From Lysobacter gummosus (lineage in GTDB: Bacteria; Pseudomonadota; Gammaproteobacteria; Xanthomonadales; Xanthomonadaceae), in the NCBI RefSeq assembly GCF_001442805.1, contig NZ_CP011131.1, positions 5,022,001 through 5,086,000 on the forward strand: a DNA stretch of 64,000 nucleotides, read 5' to 3'. Below, piece by piece: positions 32,185-40,871 of this stretch. The first letter of the stretch is position 1; each line of letters begins with the position of its first letter. A model generated the notes under the pieces. It was given only the letters and a program-made list of their open reading frames with translations, had not been told where the DNA came from and searched no databases. The position numbers were made by a program, and so were the translations under genes.

Positions 32185-33186
32185 ATGGACGCGTTGCTGC
32201 ATCTGATCCAGACCTACGGCCTGCTCGTGGTCTTCGTCAGCGTGTTCCTCGATCAGGGCGGGCTGCCGGTGCCGGCGTATCCGCCGATCATCGTGACCGC
32301 GGCGGTGGCGGTGGATCAGCAGCCCAGCCTCGCGCTGGCGCTGGTGCCGATCCTGCTGGCCGCCACCCTCGCCGCCGTGCTCGCCGACAGCCTGTGGTAC
32401 CTGGGCGGACGGCGGATCGGCGCGGCCTTGCTGCGGCTGATGTGCAAGCTGTCGCTGTCGCCGGATTCGTGCGTGCTGATGACCCGCGGCATCTACGCGC
32501 GCTGGGGCGCGCCGTCGCTGGTGGTGGCCAAATTCGTGCCGGGCTTCGCCGCGGTGGCGACCACCCTGGCCGGCGAAACCGGCACCAGCCCGCGGCGGTT
32601 CGCGTTCTACGACGGGCTGGGCGCGCTGCTGTGGGCGGGCGTGGCGGTGGCGCTGGGCGCGGTGTTTCATCGCGCGGTGAACGATTTGCTGGATGGGTTG
32701 GAGACGCTGGGGCGGTACGGACTGGTCTTGATTCTGGTGCTGATCGCGGGCCTGGTTGGCTACAAGCTGCTCAAGCGCCAGTGGTTCCTGCGCGAACTGC
32801 GCATGGCGCGCATTTCGGTGGCCGAGCTGGGCCAGCTGCTGGAACAAGGCGACGGCCCGACCATCCTGGACGTGCGCTCGCACCAGCAGCGCGACAGCTC
32901 GGGCTGGATTCCCGGGGCGATCTTCGTCGCGACCCTGGGCGACGACAGCCTGACCGGCATTCCGCCGGAGCGGCGCGAGGAAGTCATCGTCTATTGCGAT
33001 TGCCCGAACGAGGCCTCAGCCGCCACCCTCGCCCGCGAACTCAAGCGGCGCGGCTTCAAGCGCGTGCGTCCGCTGGCCGGCGGCTTCGAAGCCTGGCGCG
33101 CGCAGGGCTATTCGGTGGCTACGGGCGAGAAGGCCGCGGCGATGCTCGCCGGCGTCGATCCGATCGATGCGGTGGCCCAGTCGTAA
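32185..33186 (+). CDS. DedA-family membrane protein fused to a rhodanese domain
   Basis: 333 residues. The N-terminal half (about 1-200) is a DedA/SNARE-associated membrane protein: DQGGLPVPAYPPIIVTAAVAV, SLWYLGGRRIG, VAKFVPGFAAVATTLAGETGTSPRRF, then further helices. The C-terminal half (about 212-320) is a rhodanese-like domain with LDVRSHQQRDSSGWIPGAIFV and the catalytic Cys in VIVYCDCPNEASAATLA. DedA proteins move phospholipids or keep proton motive force. Rhodanese handles sulfane sulfur. The combination in one chain suggests sulfur-species sensing or transfer at the membrane (inference). The fusion is known in some proteobacteria. Confidence 0.9.
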   Translation: MDALLHLIQTYGLLVVFVSVFLDQGGLPVPAYPPIIVTAAVAVDQQPSLALALVPILLAATLAAVLADSLWYLGGRRIGAALLRLMCKLSLSPDSCVLMTRGIYARWGAPSLVVAKFVPGFAAVATTLAGETGTSPRRFAFYDGLGALLWAGVAVALGAVFHRAVNDLLDGLETLGRYGLVLILVLIAGLVGYKLLKRQWFLRELRMARISVAELGQLLEQGDGPTILDVRSHQQRDSSGWIPGAIFVATLGDDSLTGIPPERREEVIVYCDCPNEASAATLARELKRRGFKRVRPLAGGFEAWRAQGYSVATGEKAAAMLAGVDPIDAVAQS

Positions 33187-33190
33187 GCGC

Positions 33191-33580
33191 TCAGCCGCGC
33201 TCGTAGAACTCGATCGGCAGATCGTCGGGATCGGCGAAGAAGGTGTAGCGGCGGCCGGTGTATTCGTCCACGCGCACCGCTTCGACCGCGATGCCGTGGG
33301 CTTGCAGCTCGCTCACGCAGGCGTCGATGTCGTCCACGGCGAAGGCCAGGTGACGCAGGCCGCAGGCTTCCGGATAGGACGGTCGCGGCGGCGGATCGGG
33401 GAAGGAAAACAGTTCCAGCTGGCTGCCGTCGGGCAGGGCCAGGTCGAGTTTGTGCGAGCGCCGCGCCTGGCGATAGACCTCGGCCAGCACGCGCAGGCCC
33501 AGCACCTGGGTGTAGAAATGCCTGGAGCGCGCGTAGTCGGAACAGATGATCGCGACGTGATGGATGGACGACAGCCGCAT
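33191..33580 (-). CDS. VOC/glyoxalase-family protein (YaeR/GloA2-like)
   Basis: 130 residues with the paired beta-alpha-beta-beta-beta modules of vicinal-oxygen-chelate enzymes. IHHVAIICSDYARSRHFYTQVLGL leads, FSFPDPPPRPSYPEACGLRHLAFAVDDIDA continues, and RRYTFFADPDDLPIEFYE ends it. Metal ligands His (HHVAI), Glu/His in the centre (LRHLAF) and Glu (IEFYE) are present. It may isomerise a glyoxal-thiol adduct or act on a related substrate. Convergent with the DedA-rhodanese gene, only four bases apart. Confidence 0.88.
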   Translation of the reverse strand: MRLSSIHHVAIICSDYARSRHFYTQVLGLRVLAEVYRQARRSHKLDLALPDGSQLELFSFPDPPPRPSYPEACGLRHLAFAVDDIDACVSELQAHGIAVEAVRVDEYTGRRYTFFADPDDLPIEFYERG

Positions 33581-33735
33581 AACCGCTCCGGCGAGCGGCG
33601 GGGGTTCGCTCGCGATGCATCGATTGTCCGATATTCTCCAATGATGCGTCCCGCGCCGATGCCACTGCCCGCGCGCGGTGACGCTGAAACCCGACCCGGT
33701 GCCCACGCCGCGCCGCCTGCCTTGTGGAGTAACGC

Positions 33736-34020
33736 ATGACCGTCTACGTCGATGACGCCGTGTGGCCCTGGCGCGGCGAGCGCTGGGCCCATCTGATGGC
33801 CGACACCCTCGACGAGCTGCATGCCTTCGCCCAGCGACTGGGCAAGCCGCGGGCGGCGTTCCAGGACAAGCTCAGCGGCTGTCATTACGACGTCACCGCG
33901 CAGATGCGCGAGCGCGCGATCGAATTGGGCGCGGTGGCGATCTCGCGCCACCGCGACCGCGCGCAAGTGCGCGCCATCATCCAGCGCGCGCGCGATCAGG
34001 CCAGCGGTCGCGCGCCCTGA
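33736..34020 (+). CDS. DUF4031 domain protein
   Basis: 94 residues: MTVYVDDAVWPWRGERWAHL, then ELHAFAQRLGKPRAAFQDK and HYDVTAQMRERAIELGAVAISR. This matches the short DUF4031 family of unknown function. GTGGAG stands before the start. Single gene, convergent with the LysE-type exporter. Confidence 0.88.
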   Translation: MTVYVDDAVWPWRGERWAHLMADTLDELHAFAQRLGKPRAAFQDKLSGCHYDVTAQMRERAIELGAVAISRHRDRAQVRAIIQRARDQASGRAP

Positions 34021-34039
34021 GCGCGGGCGCGGTGCGCGC

Positions 34040-34669
34040 TCAGCGGCGCGCGTCCACCGCCATGCGCACGGCCAGCGCCGACAGCACGCCGCCCATGACC
34101 CAACGCTGCGCGGCCGCCCAGCGCGGCCGCCCGGACAGGAAATTGGCGATGCCGCCGGCCCCGGCGACGATCAGCGCATTGACCCCGACGCTGATGCATA
34201 TCTGCAGGCTGCCCAGCGCCAGCGACTGGATCATCACGCTCTTGTGCGGATCGATGAACTGCGGCAGCAGGGCCAGGTAGAACATCGCGACCTTGGGATT
34301 GAGCAGGCTGGTCAGCAGGCCCATCACGAACAAGCGGCGCGGGCTGTCGGGCGCCAGTTCGCGCACCTGGAACGGCGAGCGCCCGCCGGGCCTGAGCGCC
34401 TGCCAGGCCATCCACAGCAGGTACACCGCGCCGCCGATGCGCAGGGCGTCGTAGGCGAAGGGCACCGCGAACAGCAGCGCGGTGATGCCGAATGCGGCCG
34501 CGAACAGATAGAAGAAGAAGCCGATGCCTACGCCGGCCAGCGAGACGAGTCCGGCGCGGCGGCCTTGGCAGATCGAGCGGGAGACCAAGTAAACCATGTT
34601 CGGTCCCGGAGTCAGCACCATCACCAAAGCCAGGCCGGCGAACGCCAGCAACGACGACAGCTCGAACAT
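34040..34669 (-). CDS. LysE/RhtB-family amino-acid exporter
   Basis: 209 residues, about six membrane helices. The signature LVMVLTPGPNMVYLVSRSICQGRRAGLVS near the N-terminus and TSLLNPKVAMFYLALLPQFI in the middle define LysE-type translocators, which export amino acids such as lysine, threonine or homoserine, or small metabolites. GGAG lies eight bases before the chosen ATG at 34669. Another ATG two codons earlier is too close to that site. Specificity is unknown. Confidence 0.9.
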   Translation of the reverse strand: MFELSSLLAFAGLALVMVLTPGPNMVYLVSRSICQGRRAGLVSLAGVGIGFFFYLFAAAFGITALLFAVPFAYDALRIGGAVYLLWMAWQALRPGGRSPFQVRELAPDSPRRLFVMGLLTSLLNPKVAMFYLALLPQFIDPHKSVMIQSLALGSLQICISVGVNALIVAGAGGIANFLSGRPRWAAAQRWVMGGVLSALAVRMAVDARR

Positions 34670-34768
34670 CCGCATCTCTCCAGATAGGCGCGGCCTTCGG
34701 CGCCGGAGCGTCATCATCGCTCATGGCGGGGGCTGCGGTGAGGGTGGTGGGTGCAACGCTGTGGGGGC

Positions 34769-34968
34769 GAAAGCAAAAGCAAATCCCCCCTAACCCCCCT
34801 TTTTCAAAGGGGGAAATTGAGTCGCGGGTTTCGATGGGAGGCGATAGCGTCGGTGTGCCGCAGCTTCGGCAAGTGCGCGCAACGATCAGCCCACGCCATC
34901 CCCCACCCCCAACAATCAGTTCCCCCCTTTGAAAAAGGGGGGCCAGGGGGGGATTTGCTCTTGCTCCA
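34769..34968. repeat. Inverted pair of C-rich repeats
   Basis: GCAAATCCCCCC...CCCCCCTTTTTCAAAGGGGG at about 34769-34815 is mirrored by CCCCCTTTGAAAAAGGGGGG...GGGGGGATTTGC at about 34921-34962. Each arm also has its own AAAGGGGG/CCCCCTTT hairpin. About 100 bases of unremarkable sequence lie between. No gene is present from 34670 to 35046. Confidence 0.82.
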
Positions 34969-34980
34969 CCCCACCCCACC

Positions 34981-35018
34981 AAAAAAAAGAGCCGCGACGA
35001 TCAAGACCGTCGCGGCTC
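34981..35018 (-). terminator. Intrinsic terminator of the autotransporter gene
   Basis: Read on the minus strand: GAGCCGCGACG, an eight-base loop, CGTCGCGGCTC, then eight T. The 11-pair stem with a T-run 28 bases after the autotransporter stop is a textbook Rho-independent terminator. Confidence 0.93.
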
Positions 35019-35046
35019 CGGGGCTGCCCCTCTCGGGAAGGGGATC

Positions 35047-38000
35047 TTAGAAACGCAGCGAGTAGCGTGCGTTGATACCGTGGTCGTGCGCCTCATCGGC
35101 GAACTGGCCGCTATAGCTGAGCTCCAGCAGACCATTGGCGCTCAGGCGCGCGGCGATGCCGGCTTCGACCAGATTCGCGTCCTCGCCCAGCGGCGCGCCG
35201 CTGACGGTGAAGGCGTTGCCGCCGCGCCAGGCCACGGCCGTCTCCGCGGTCAGGTCGCCGCTGGCGTGGCGACGGCCCAGGCCGCCGCGCAGGCTCAGCC
35301 AGCTGTCGTCCTGCTGCGAACCCTTGAGGTTGACGTTGAAGCGCAGCCCCAAGGTGGACAGATTGACCCGGCTGTCGGCGCTGCGGCCGCTCAGCGCGGC
35401 CGCGCCGCCGCTTTCCTGGAACGCGTCCGTGCTCACCCGCACCTGGGCGAACTGGGCGTAGGGCTCGAACTCCCACGCGCCGGCGTTGAAGCGATAGCCG
35501 CCCTCGACGAAGCCCTGCTTGCTGTCGGCATCGTAGGAAGCGCGGGTGCGATCGACGAAACCGTTGAAGCCGATGCGGCGATCCAGATCGACGTCCTGGC
35601 GGGCGAAGCTGAAACCGGCGCTGAGGTTGAACTTGCCCCAGTTCTGGCCGCCGTACACGCCCAGGTGCGTGCTCTTGATCCGGCCCTTGTCGAGGCGATC
35701 GTTATTGCTGTCGGTGCGGCCGTTGCCGCCGAGCACGCCGATGCGCCAGCCGCTGTCGAAGCGGTAGTCGTAGCCCAGCAGCGTGGCCGAGCCGTTGTAC
35801 TCGTTGCGCGCGGCATTGCCGTCGCCGTCGAGGGTGCCGCCGGACTTCAGCACTTGAATCCACGCGCCCTGCGAAGCGCCGTCGCCGTCGGCGGCGAACT
35901 CGCCGCGGCCGGCGCGCGCGCGCACCAGCGCCGCATCGCGGATGTGGCGGCTGTCGTCGATCATGATCGAACGCAGGCTGGCATGGCCTTCGCCGCTGAG
36001 CGAATCCAGCGCCGCCAAGGCCTGCTGCGGGAACAGCTGCGTCAGCGGCTGGGCCAGGCCCTGGGCGATGGCGAGCTGATCGGCCGCGCCCGCGGCGGCG
36101 CGCTGATTGTCGGTCTTCGCGGCCGAAGCGATCGCGGCGCCGCGGGTGACTTCCACGCCGACCTGATTGGCCGAATACGCCAGGCCGAACTTCAGGAACG
36201 GCGAGAACGAGGTCTGGTCGATCGCAGCGAACTGGCCGCTGACGCCGCCGGCGGCGCTGATCAGATTGAAGTTCTGCCCCAGCAGGTACTGGCCCGGCGC
36301 ATGCAGCACCACCAGCTTGCCGCCTTCCAGCGCGGCCTTGCCGGTGACGTCGATGCGGTCGGACTGGCCGCCGGCCGACAGTTCGGCGACATAGGTCGAA
36401 CCGGCCGCCTGGGTGTAGTCGCCCTGCACCGTCAGCGTACCGATCGAGTTGCCCGGCGACACCGCGCCGTCCACGCGCACGTTGCCGACGATGCGGCCGC
36501 TGCCGCCGAGCGCGCCGCCCTTGAGGACCGGCAACTGCGCGCTGGTCAAGGTGCCGTTGACCACCAGCGTGCCGCCTTCGACCTGCGCCGCGTAGCTGTT
36601 GTTGCCGGTGAGTTCCAGCACGCCGTCCTTGACGTTGAGACCGCCGAAGCGGTTGTTGCCGCTCAGGCGCAACCAGCCGATGCCCGACTTGGTCAGCACG
36701 CCGGGGCCGCCGATGTCGTTGCGCCAATCGTCCCAGGCCTTGCCGGTCCACACCTTGGCGCCGCCGCCCGGGCGGTCCATGACCACGTCGGTATCGACGC
36801 GGATCTGGCCGGGGCCGTCGATGGCTTTTTGCAGATTGATCAAACCCCAGCCATACACCTCATCCACGCCGGCCGCGCCCAGATCGGTCGCGGTGGTCAG
36901 CAGGATGTCGCGCACTTGCGTGCTGGCCAGGTACGGGAAGCGTTCGAACAACAGGCCCAGCGAACCGGTGACGTGCGGCGCGGCCATCGAGGTGCCGCTC
37001 ATGTCGTCGTACTCGTAGGTCTGCGCGCCGGCGTTGACGTTGAAGGAAATCGAGCCGTCGGCATTCTTCACCAGTCCGCCGGTGAGCGCGTCGCTGCCGC
37101 CGACCACGGTGGAACGAATCACCGAACCCGGCGCGGCCACGCACCAGTTCGCCGTCTGCGCGCAGCGCATCGAACGGTTGCTGAGAGTCAGCTCCGGGGT
37201 GATGTTGACCACCGTCAGCCAGTACGGCTCCAGGTCCGGACGCGCGCGCGGCAGGCTGGCATAGAGACCGGCTTGCGGCGAAGTCTCCGGCGTCACGCCG
37301 GCGACGTTGTGATTGCCCGCCGCCCACACCTGCAACAAGCCCTTGTCGAGCGAACCCTTGGCGAACACGTCGAAGTACGAGGCGTTGTCCGGATCGTTGA
37401 GGATGTCGTCCAGACCGGCCAGCGTGCCCGGCTCGTTCGCCAAACCCCAGCTGTGATTGAGCGCGCGCACGCCCTGATCGTTCATGTCCTGGTACATGCG
37501 CGCGATGGTGTCGTCGTTGGCGCTGACCCGGGTCAGGCTGACCACGCTGTAACCGCCGGTGGGGACGCGCTGCCATTCGCGCGCGCTGTTGAACGCCCAC
37601 TTGGCCACGCTGAGGTCGGAACCGAACGACACGCCGTGCATGCCGTTGCCGTCGCGATTGGCGGCGATGGTGCCGCCGACATGGGTGCCGTGGCTGCCGT
37701 ATTCCCAACCCGGCTGCACATACGGGCCGGAGGTGATGATGCGGCGGATGTTGTCCGGCACGTTGGCGTTGAAGCCGACATAGGTCACCTGCGCCTGATC
37801 GCCGCGCGAGCTGAAGCACGCGCCCGGGCCGCTGACGATGCTGGTGTTGGTGCAGAACGTGCCGTCGTCGAGCAGATCGGCCATCTGGATGGCGCGATTG
37901 TCCTTGCCGGCGAACTCCGGGTGCGCGAGCACCGTGCCGCTGTCGTACACGCCCAGGCGCACGCCCTTGCCGGTGAGGCCGCGCGCGTAGGCGTACTGCG

Positions 38001-38223
38001 CGTTGATCGTGGCCAGGCCCCAGTCGGCGTTGAATTCGTCGTTGCGCCAGCTGTCGGGATTGCCGATCTCACCGTTGCCGCTCTGCGCGGCGGCGAGGCT
38101 GGATACGGCGAGCAGACCGCCGAGGATCGCGATGGAAAGCAGGGAGCGGGTATGCGTGCGTTGCGAAAACTGCGGGCGCGAAGCCTTGGTAATGCCTTGC
38201 ATCTGTGGATGAACCCCTGTCAT
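35047..38223 (-). CDS. S8 (subtilisin-like) serine-protease autotransporter
   Basis: About 1058 residues (start 38223; an ATG seven codons later, 38202, is equally plausible). A signal peptide ends in SSLAAAQ. The subtilase domain carries the triad: Asp in GVYDSGTVLAHPEF, His in YGSHGTHVGGTIAANRDGNG and Ser in MSGTSMAAPHVTG. A passenger-associated beta-helix repeat follows (GGLNVKDGVLELTGNNSYAAQVEGGTLVVNG). The last about 280 residues form the outer-membrane barrel ending GINARYSLRF. It secretes itself to the surface, where the protease degrades external protein. It has its own terminator. The two-component genes lie upstream in the same direction. Confidence 0.93.
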   Translation of the reverse strand: MTGVHPQMQGITKASRPQFSQRTHTRSLLSIAILGGLLAVSSLAAAQSGNGEIGNPDSWRNDEFNADWGLATINAQYAYARGLTGKGVRLGVYDSGTVLAHPEFAGKDNRAIQMADLLDDGTFCTNTSIVSGPGACFSSRGDQAQVTYVGFNANVPDNIRRIITSGPYVQPGWEYGSHGTHVGGTIAANRDGNGMHGVSFGSDLSVAKWAFNSAREWQRVPTGGYSVVSLTRVSANDDTIARMYQDMNDQGVRALNHSWGLANEPGTLAGLDDILNDPDNASYFDVFAKGSLDKGLLQVWAAGNHNVAGVTPETSPQAGLYASLPRARPDLEPYWLTVVNITPELTLSNRSMRCAQTANWCVAAPGSVIRSTVVGGSDALTGGLVKNADGSISFNVNAGAQTYEYDDMSGTSMAAPHVTGSLGLLFERFPYLASTQVRDILLTTATDLGAAGVDEVYGWGLINLQKAIDGPGQIRVDTDVVMDRPGGGAKVWTGKAWDDWRNDIGGPGVLTKSGIGWLRLSGNNRFGGLNVKDGVLELTGNNSYAAQVEGGTLVVNGTLTSAQLPVLKGGALGGSGRIVGNVRVDGAVSPGNSIGTLTVQGDYTQAAGSTYVAELSAGGQSDRIDVTGKAALEGGKLVVLHAPGQYLLGQNFNLISAAGGVSGQFAAIDQTSFSPFLKFGLAYSANQVGVEVTRGAAIASAAKTDNQRAAAGAADQLAIAQGLAQPLTQLFPQQALAALDSLSGEGHASLRSIMIDDSRHIRDAALVRARAGRGEFAADGDGASQGAWIQVLKSGGTLDGDGNAARNEYNGSATLLGYDYRFDSGWRIGVLGGNGRTDSNNDRLDKGRIKSTHLGVYGGQNWGKFNLSAGFSFARQDVDLDRRIGFNGFVDRTRASYDADSKQGFVEGGYRFNAGAWEFEPYAQFAQVRVSTDAFQESGGAAALSGRSADSRVNLSTLGLRFNVNLKGSQQDDSWLSLRGGLGRRHASGDLTAETAVAWRGGNAFTVSGAPLGEDANLVEAGIAARLSANGLLELSYSGQFADEAHDHGINARYSLRF

Positions 38224-38571
38224 GTGGAAAGCGCCCGAGGGAGCGCAGCAGCAACGTCTGGATGCGTGGACCGCATCGCGAGTAAGTGATCGCCGGAGCG
38301 ACCCGTGCATTAACAAACGCACGCGTGGCCGCGCCCCCCTACCTACTTTTTGTGCTGTATCGGCATGACTAACGACACGTGCGCGTGCTGCGGATGCCGT
38401 AAAACGACTTTGCCGAATGAGCCAAACCGTCCCTTCGCGCGCCGTTTCGACCGCGCCGGGCACGCGCGGACGCACGCATCGCCGCGACGATGCGCCGATC
38501 GATTCAAGTGAGTACGGATGCTGCGCGCGGCAGTCGATCCATCCGCGCCGCCGATACGGCCTCGCGCCGGA
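38224..38571. other. Intergenic region upstream of the autotransporter
   Basis: 348 bases between the response-regulator stop and the autotransporter start. It must hold the autotransporter promoter. A comparatively AT-rich patch (about 38312-38410) is the likeliest place, but no clear -35/-10 pair, operator or small gene can be named. Confidence 0.45.
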
Positions 38572-39231
38572 TCAGCCCTCGTTCTGCTCGCCCGACATCA
38601 GCCCGCGCCGCCACGCGAACGCCACCGCCTCGGTGCGATCGGCCAGATGCAGCTTGGCCAGGACATTGCCCAGGTGCGACTTCACCGTCTTCTCGCCGAT
38701 GTTGAGCGCGGCGGCGATGCGCGCGTTGCTGCCGCCTTCGGCGAGCTTGCGCAGCACGTCGAGCTCGCGCTCGGTCAGGCAGGCGAAGGGGTCTTCGCGC
38801 GGCTCGCGCTTGCGCCGCACCGCCTTGAGGATGCGCTGGGCGACGAAGGGATGGATCACCGCCTCGCCGGCGGCGATCCGGCGCAGGGTCGCCAGCAGTT
38901 CGTCGCCGAGCATGCTCTTGAACAGCAGCGACTGCGCGCCGGCCTCGATCGCGGCGAAGGCCAGATCGTCCTGGTCGGTGGAAGTCAGCACCGCGATCGC
39001 GCTGCGCGGGCTCAGGCTCTTGATCGCGCGGATCGCTTCCACGCCGTCCACGTCGGGCATCATCAGGTCGATCACGATCAGGTCCGGAGCCAGATCGCGC
39101 GCCAGCTCGATCGCCTCGGCGCCGCCGGCGGCCTCGCCGACCACTTCGAAATCGTCCGTCAGGCTGAGCAGACTGCGGATGCCCTTGCGCACCACTTCAT
39201 GGTCATCGACCAACAGCACCGAGGTGGTCAT
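38572..39231 (-). CDS. NarL/FixJ-type response regulator
   Basis: 219 residues. The receiver domain has VLLVDDHEVVRKGIRSLL, the phospho-acceptor Asp in LIVIDLMMPDVDG and Lys in LLFKSM. A LuxR-type helix-turn-helix follows at the C-terminus (LTERELDVLRKLAEGGSNARIAAALNIGEKTVKSHLGNVLAKL). Its ATG overlaps the kinase stop as ATGA, so the pair is translationally coupled. Its targets may include the neighbouring autotransporter (inference). Confidence 0.94.
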   Translation of the reverse strand: MTTSVLLVDDHEVVRKGIRSLLSLTDDFEVVGEAAGGAEAIELARDLAPDLIVIDLMMPDVDGVEAIRAIKSLSPRSAIAVLTSTDQDDLAFAAIEAGAQSLLFKSMLGDELLATLRRIAAGEAVIHPFVAQRILKAVRRKREPREDPFACLTERELDVLRKLAEGGSNARIAAALNIGEKTVKSHLGNVLAKLHLADRTEAVAFAWRRGLMSGEQNEG

Positions 39232-40739
39232 GCCGATACTCCTTGCGTGGGTTCCAGCGTGAACGACACCGTGACCACCGTGCCGCTGGACGAGCTGGCG
39301 ATGCGGAAACGCCCGCCCGGCAGGGTACGCGCGCGCAGGCGCATGTTGGCCAAGCCCATGCCGGTGGTCTCGTGGTCGCTGATCATGAAGCCGCAGCCGT
39401 CGTCCTGGATGGTCCAGCCGTAACGGTTGCCGGAATTGTTGAGCACCACCTCGATCCTGCGCGCGCCGCTGTGGCGCAGGCTGTTGGCGGCGGCCTCGGT
39501 GGCGATCAGCAGCAATTGTCCCGCGTGTTGCGGAAATTCGCTCAGGCCGCGCTCGGCCACGCCGTCCAGCAGCAAGCGCCATTCGATTTCGCTGCCGCCG
39601 AGCAGATGCGAGAACGTATCTTCCAGCGCCTTGCGCAGGCCCTGCTCGGCCACCGTCGGCGCCGAGAAACGCTGGATCACGTCGGCCAGATCGCGCTGCA
39701 ACTGCCCGGTCAGGCCCAGCGCGGCCTTGATCAGCGCGCCCTGGCGCGGATCGCGGCCGTCGCCGCCGTCGCGCTCGTGCAGATGATCCAGCACGCTCAA
39801 CTGCAGCCCCAGGGCGAAGCTTCGCTGCTTGGCGGTGTCGTGCAGATCGCGCGCCAGCCGGTTGCGTTCTTCCGACACCGCCAACGCCTGGCGCACCTGG
39901 ATCACTTCGCTCAAGGCGTCGGCCATGCGATCGAAACGCTGCGACAAGCGGCCGAATTCGTCGCGGCCGGGATCGTGGATGCGCGCGACCAGATCGCCCG
40001 CGGCCCAGGCGTCGGCGGCGTTCTCGGCGTGACGGATGCGGCGCGTCAGCAAGGTCGCCACCGCCACCGCCGACATCGCGCTGATCACCATCAGATAGAT
40101 CACCAGCCCTTCCAGGTCGCCGGAATCGGCGCGCATGAAGGTCGCCATCGAGCCGCCGGAGTGCTGGCCCATGCTCAAGGTCGCGCCGGGCGTGTCGCTC
40201 AGGGGCAAGGCCACCACGCTGACCCAGTCGCCGTCGCGCTCGTTGCGGCGCGGCGCCACGGCGTGGGTGGCGCCGGCCTCGTGCTCGGCTTCCTCCAGCG
40301 CCTGCGCCAGCGGCGGGCTGGGCTGCGCAGGATACTGGCAGCCGCCGCCGTCGCGATCGCGGTAACGGATCGCGATGCGGCGATTGTGGGTGCCGCCGGC
40401 GAAGCTGTACTTGGACATCCAGTTCGGCGTGTCCATGCCGACGATGCGCACCACCAGCGCCTGCAGCACCGCTTCGCACTGGCTGCGCGGCAACCTCGCC
40501 AGCCCGGGCATCGGGCCGATCTGCCGCAATTCGCGGCGCATCCGGCTTTCCAGCATCGGCGGCGCCATGTTGTCGCGCACTTCGATGCGGGTCAGGTACA
40601 GCCCCAGCATCGCCAGCAGGCCAGTGCTGATCCAGCTGGCGATCAGCATCGACAACAGGCATTTCCAGAACAGCCCGCTCCACCAGCGCCGCACCGGCGC
40701 GCGTGCAGCAGACGTCGGACGTGCGGCGGTTTCGCTCAT
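39228..40739 (-). CDS. Sensor histidine kinase, NarX-like (HisKA_3)
   Basis: 503 residues. A membrane helix at about 24-50, a periplasmic sensor of about 165 residues, a second helix (about 217-240) and a HAMP linker precede the HisKA_3 dimerisation helix RNRLARDLHDTAKQRSFALGLQL with the phosphorylated His. The C-terminal ATPase domain contains LLLIATEAAANSLRHSGA and DDGCGF...GMGLANMRLRA. It phosphorylates the coupled NarL-type regulator. The signal is unknown. It diverges from the DUF418 gene, 132 bases away. Confidence 0.93.
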   Translation of the reverse strand: MSETAARPTSAARAPVRRWWSGLFWKCLLSMLIASWISTGLLAMLGLYLTRIEVRDNMAPPMLESRMRRELRQIGPMPGLARLPRSQCEAVLQALVVRIVGMDTPNWMSKYSFAGGTHNRRIAIRYRDRDGGGCQYPAQPSPPLAQALEEAEHEAGATHAVAPRRNERDGDWVSVVALPLSDTPGATLSMGQHSGGSMATFMRADSGDLEGLVIYLMVISAMSAVAVATLLTRRIRHAENAADAWAAGDLVARIHDPGRDEFGRLSQRFDRMADALSEVIQVRQALAVSEERNRLARDLHDTAKQRSFALGLQLSVLDHLHERDGGDGRDPRQGALIKAALGLTGQLQRDLADVIQRFSAPTVAEQGLRKALEDTFSHLLGGSEIEWRLLLDGVAERGLSEFPQHAGQLLLIATEAAANSLRHSGARRIEVVLNNSGNRYGWTIQDDGCGFMISDHETTGMGLANMRLRARTLPGGRFRIASSSSGTVVTVSFTLEPTQGVSA

Positions 40740-40871
40740 GGCGTAAGTATTCCAGGTTCCACGCGCAGCGAATCCGCCAAACGTCCCGGTCGGTGCCGGC
40801 CGCCAGCCCGATGCCTGATCTCTCGCCGCCGCCCACAATCGCCGCCACTGTCCGATTCCGGCTTCGCGATC

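Noticed and set aside
35080..38289. 1069-codon plus-strand frame opposite the autotransporter
   Set aside because: Antisense shadow of the protease gene; composition is biased and there is no start signal.
38224..38571. Small RNA or riboswitch upstream of the autotransporter
   Set aside because: No conserved aptamer or terminator structure could be identified by eye.
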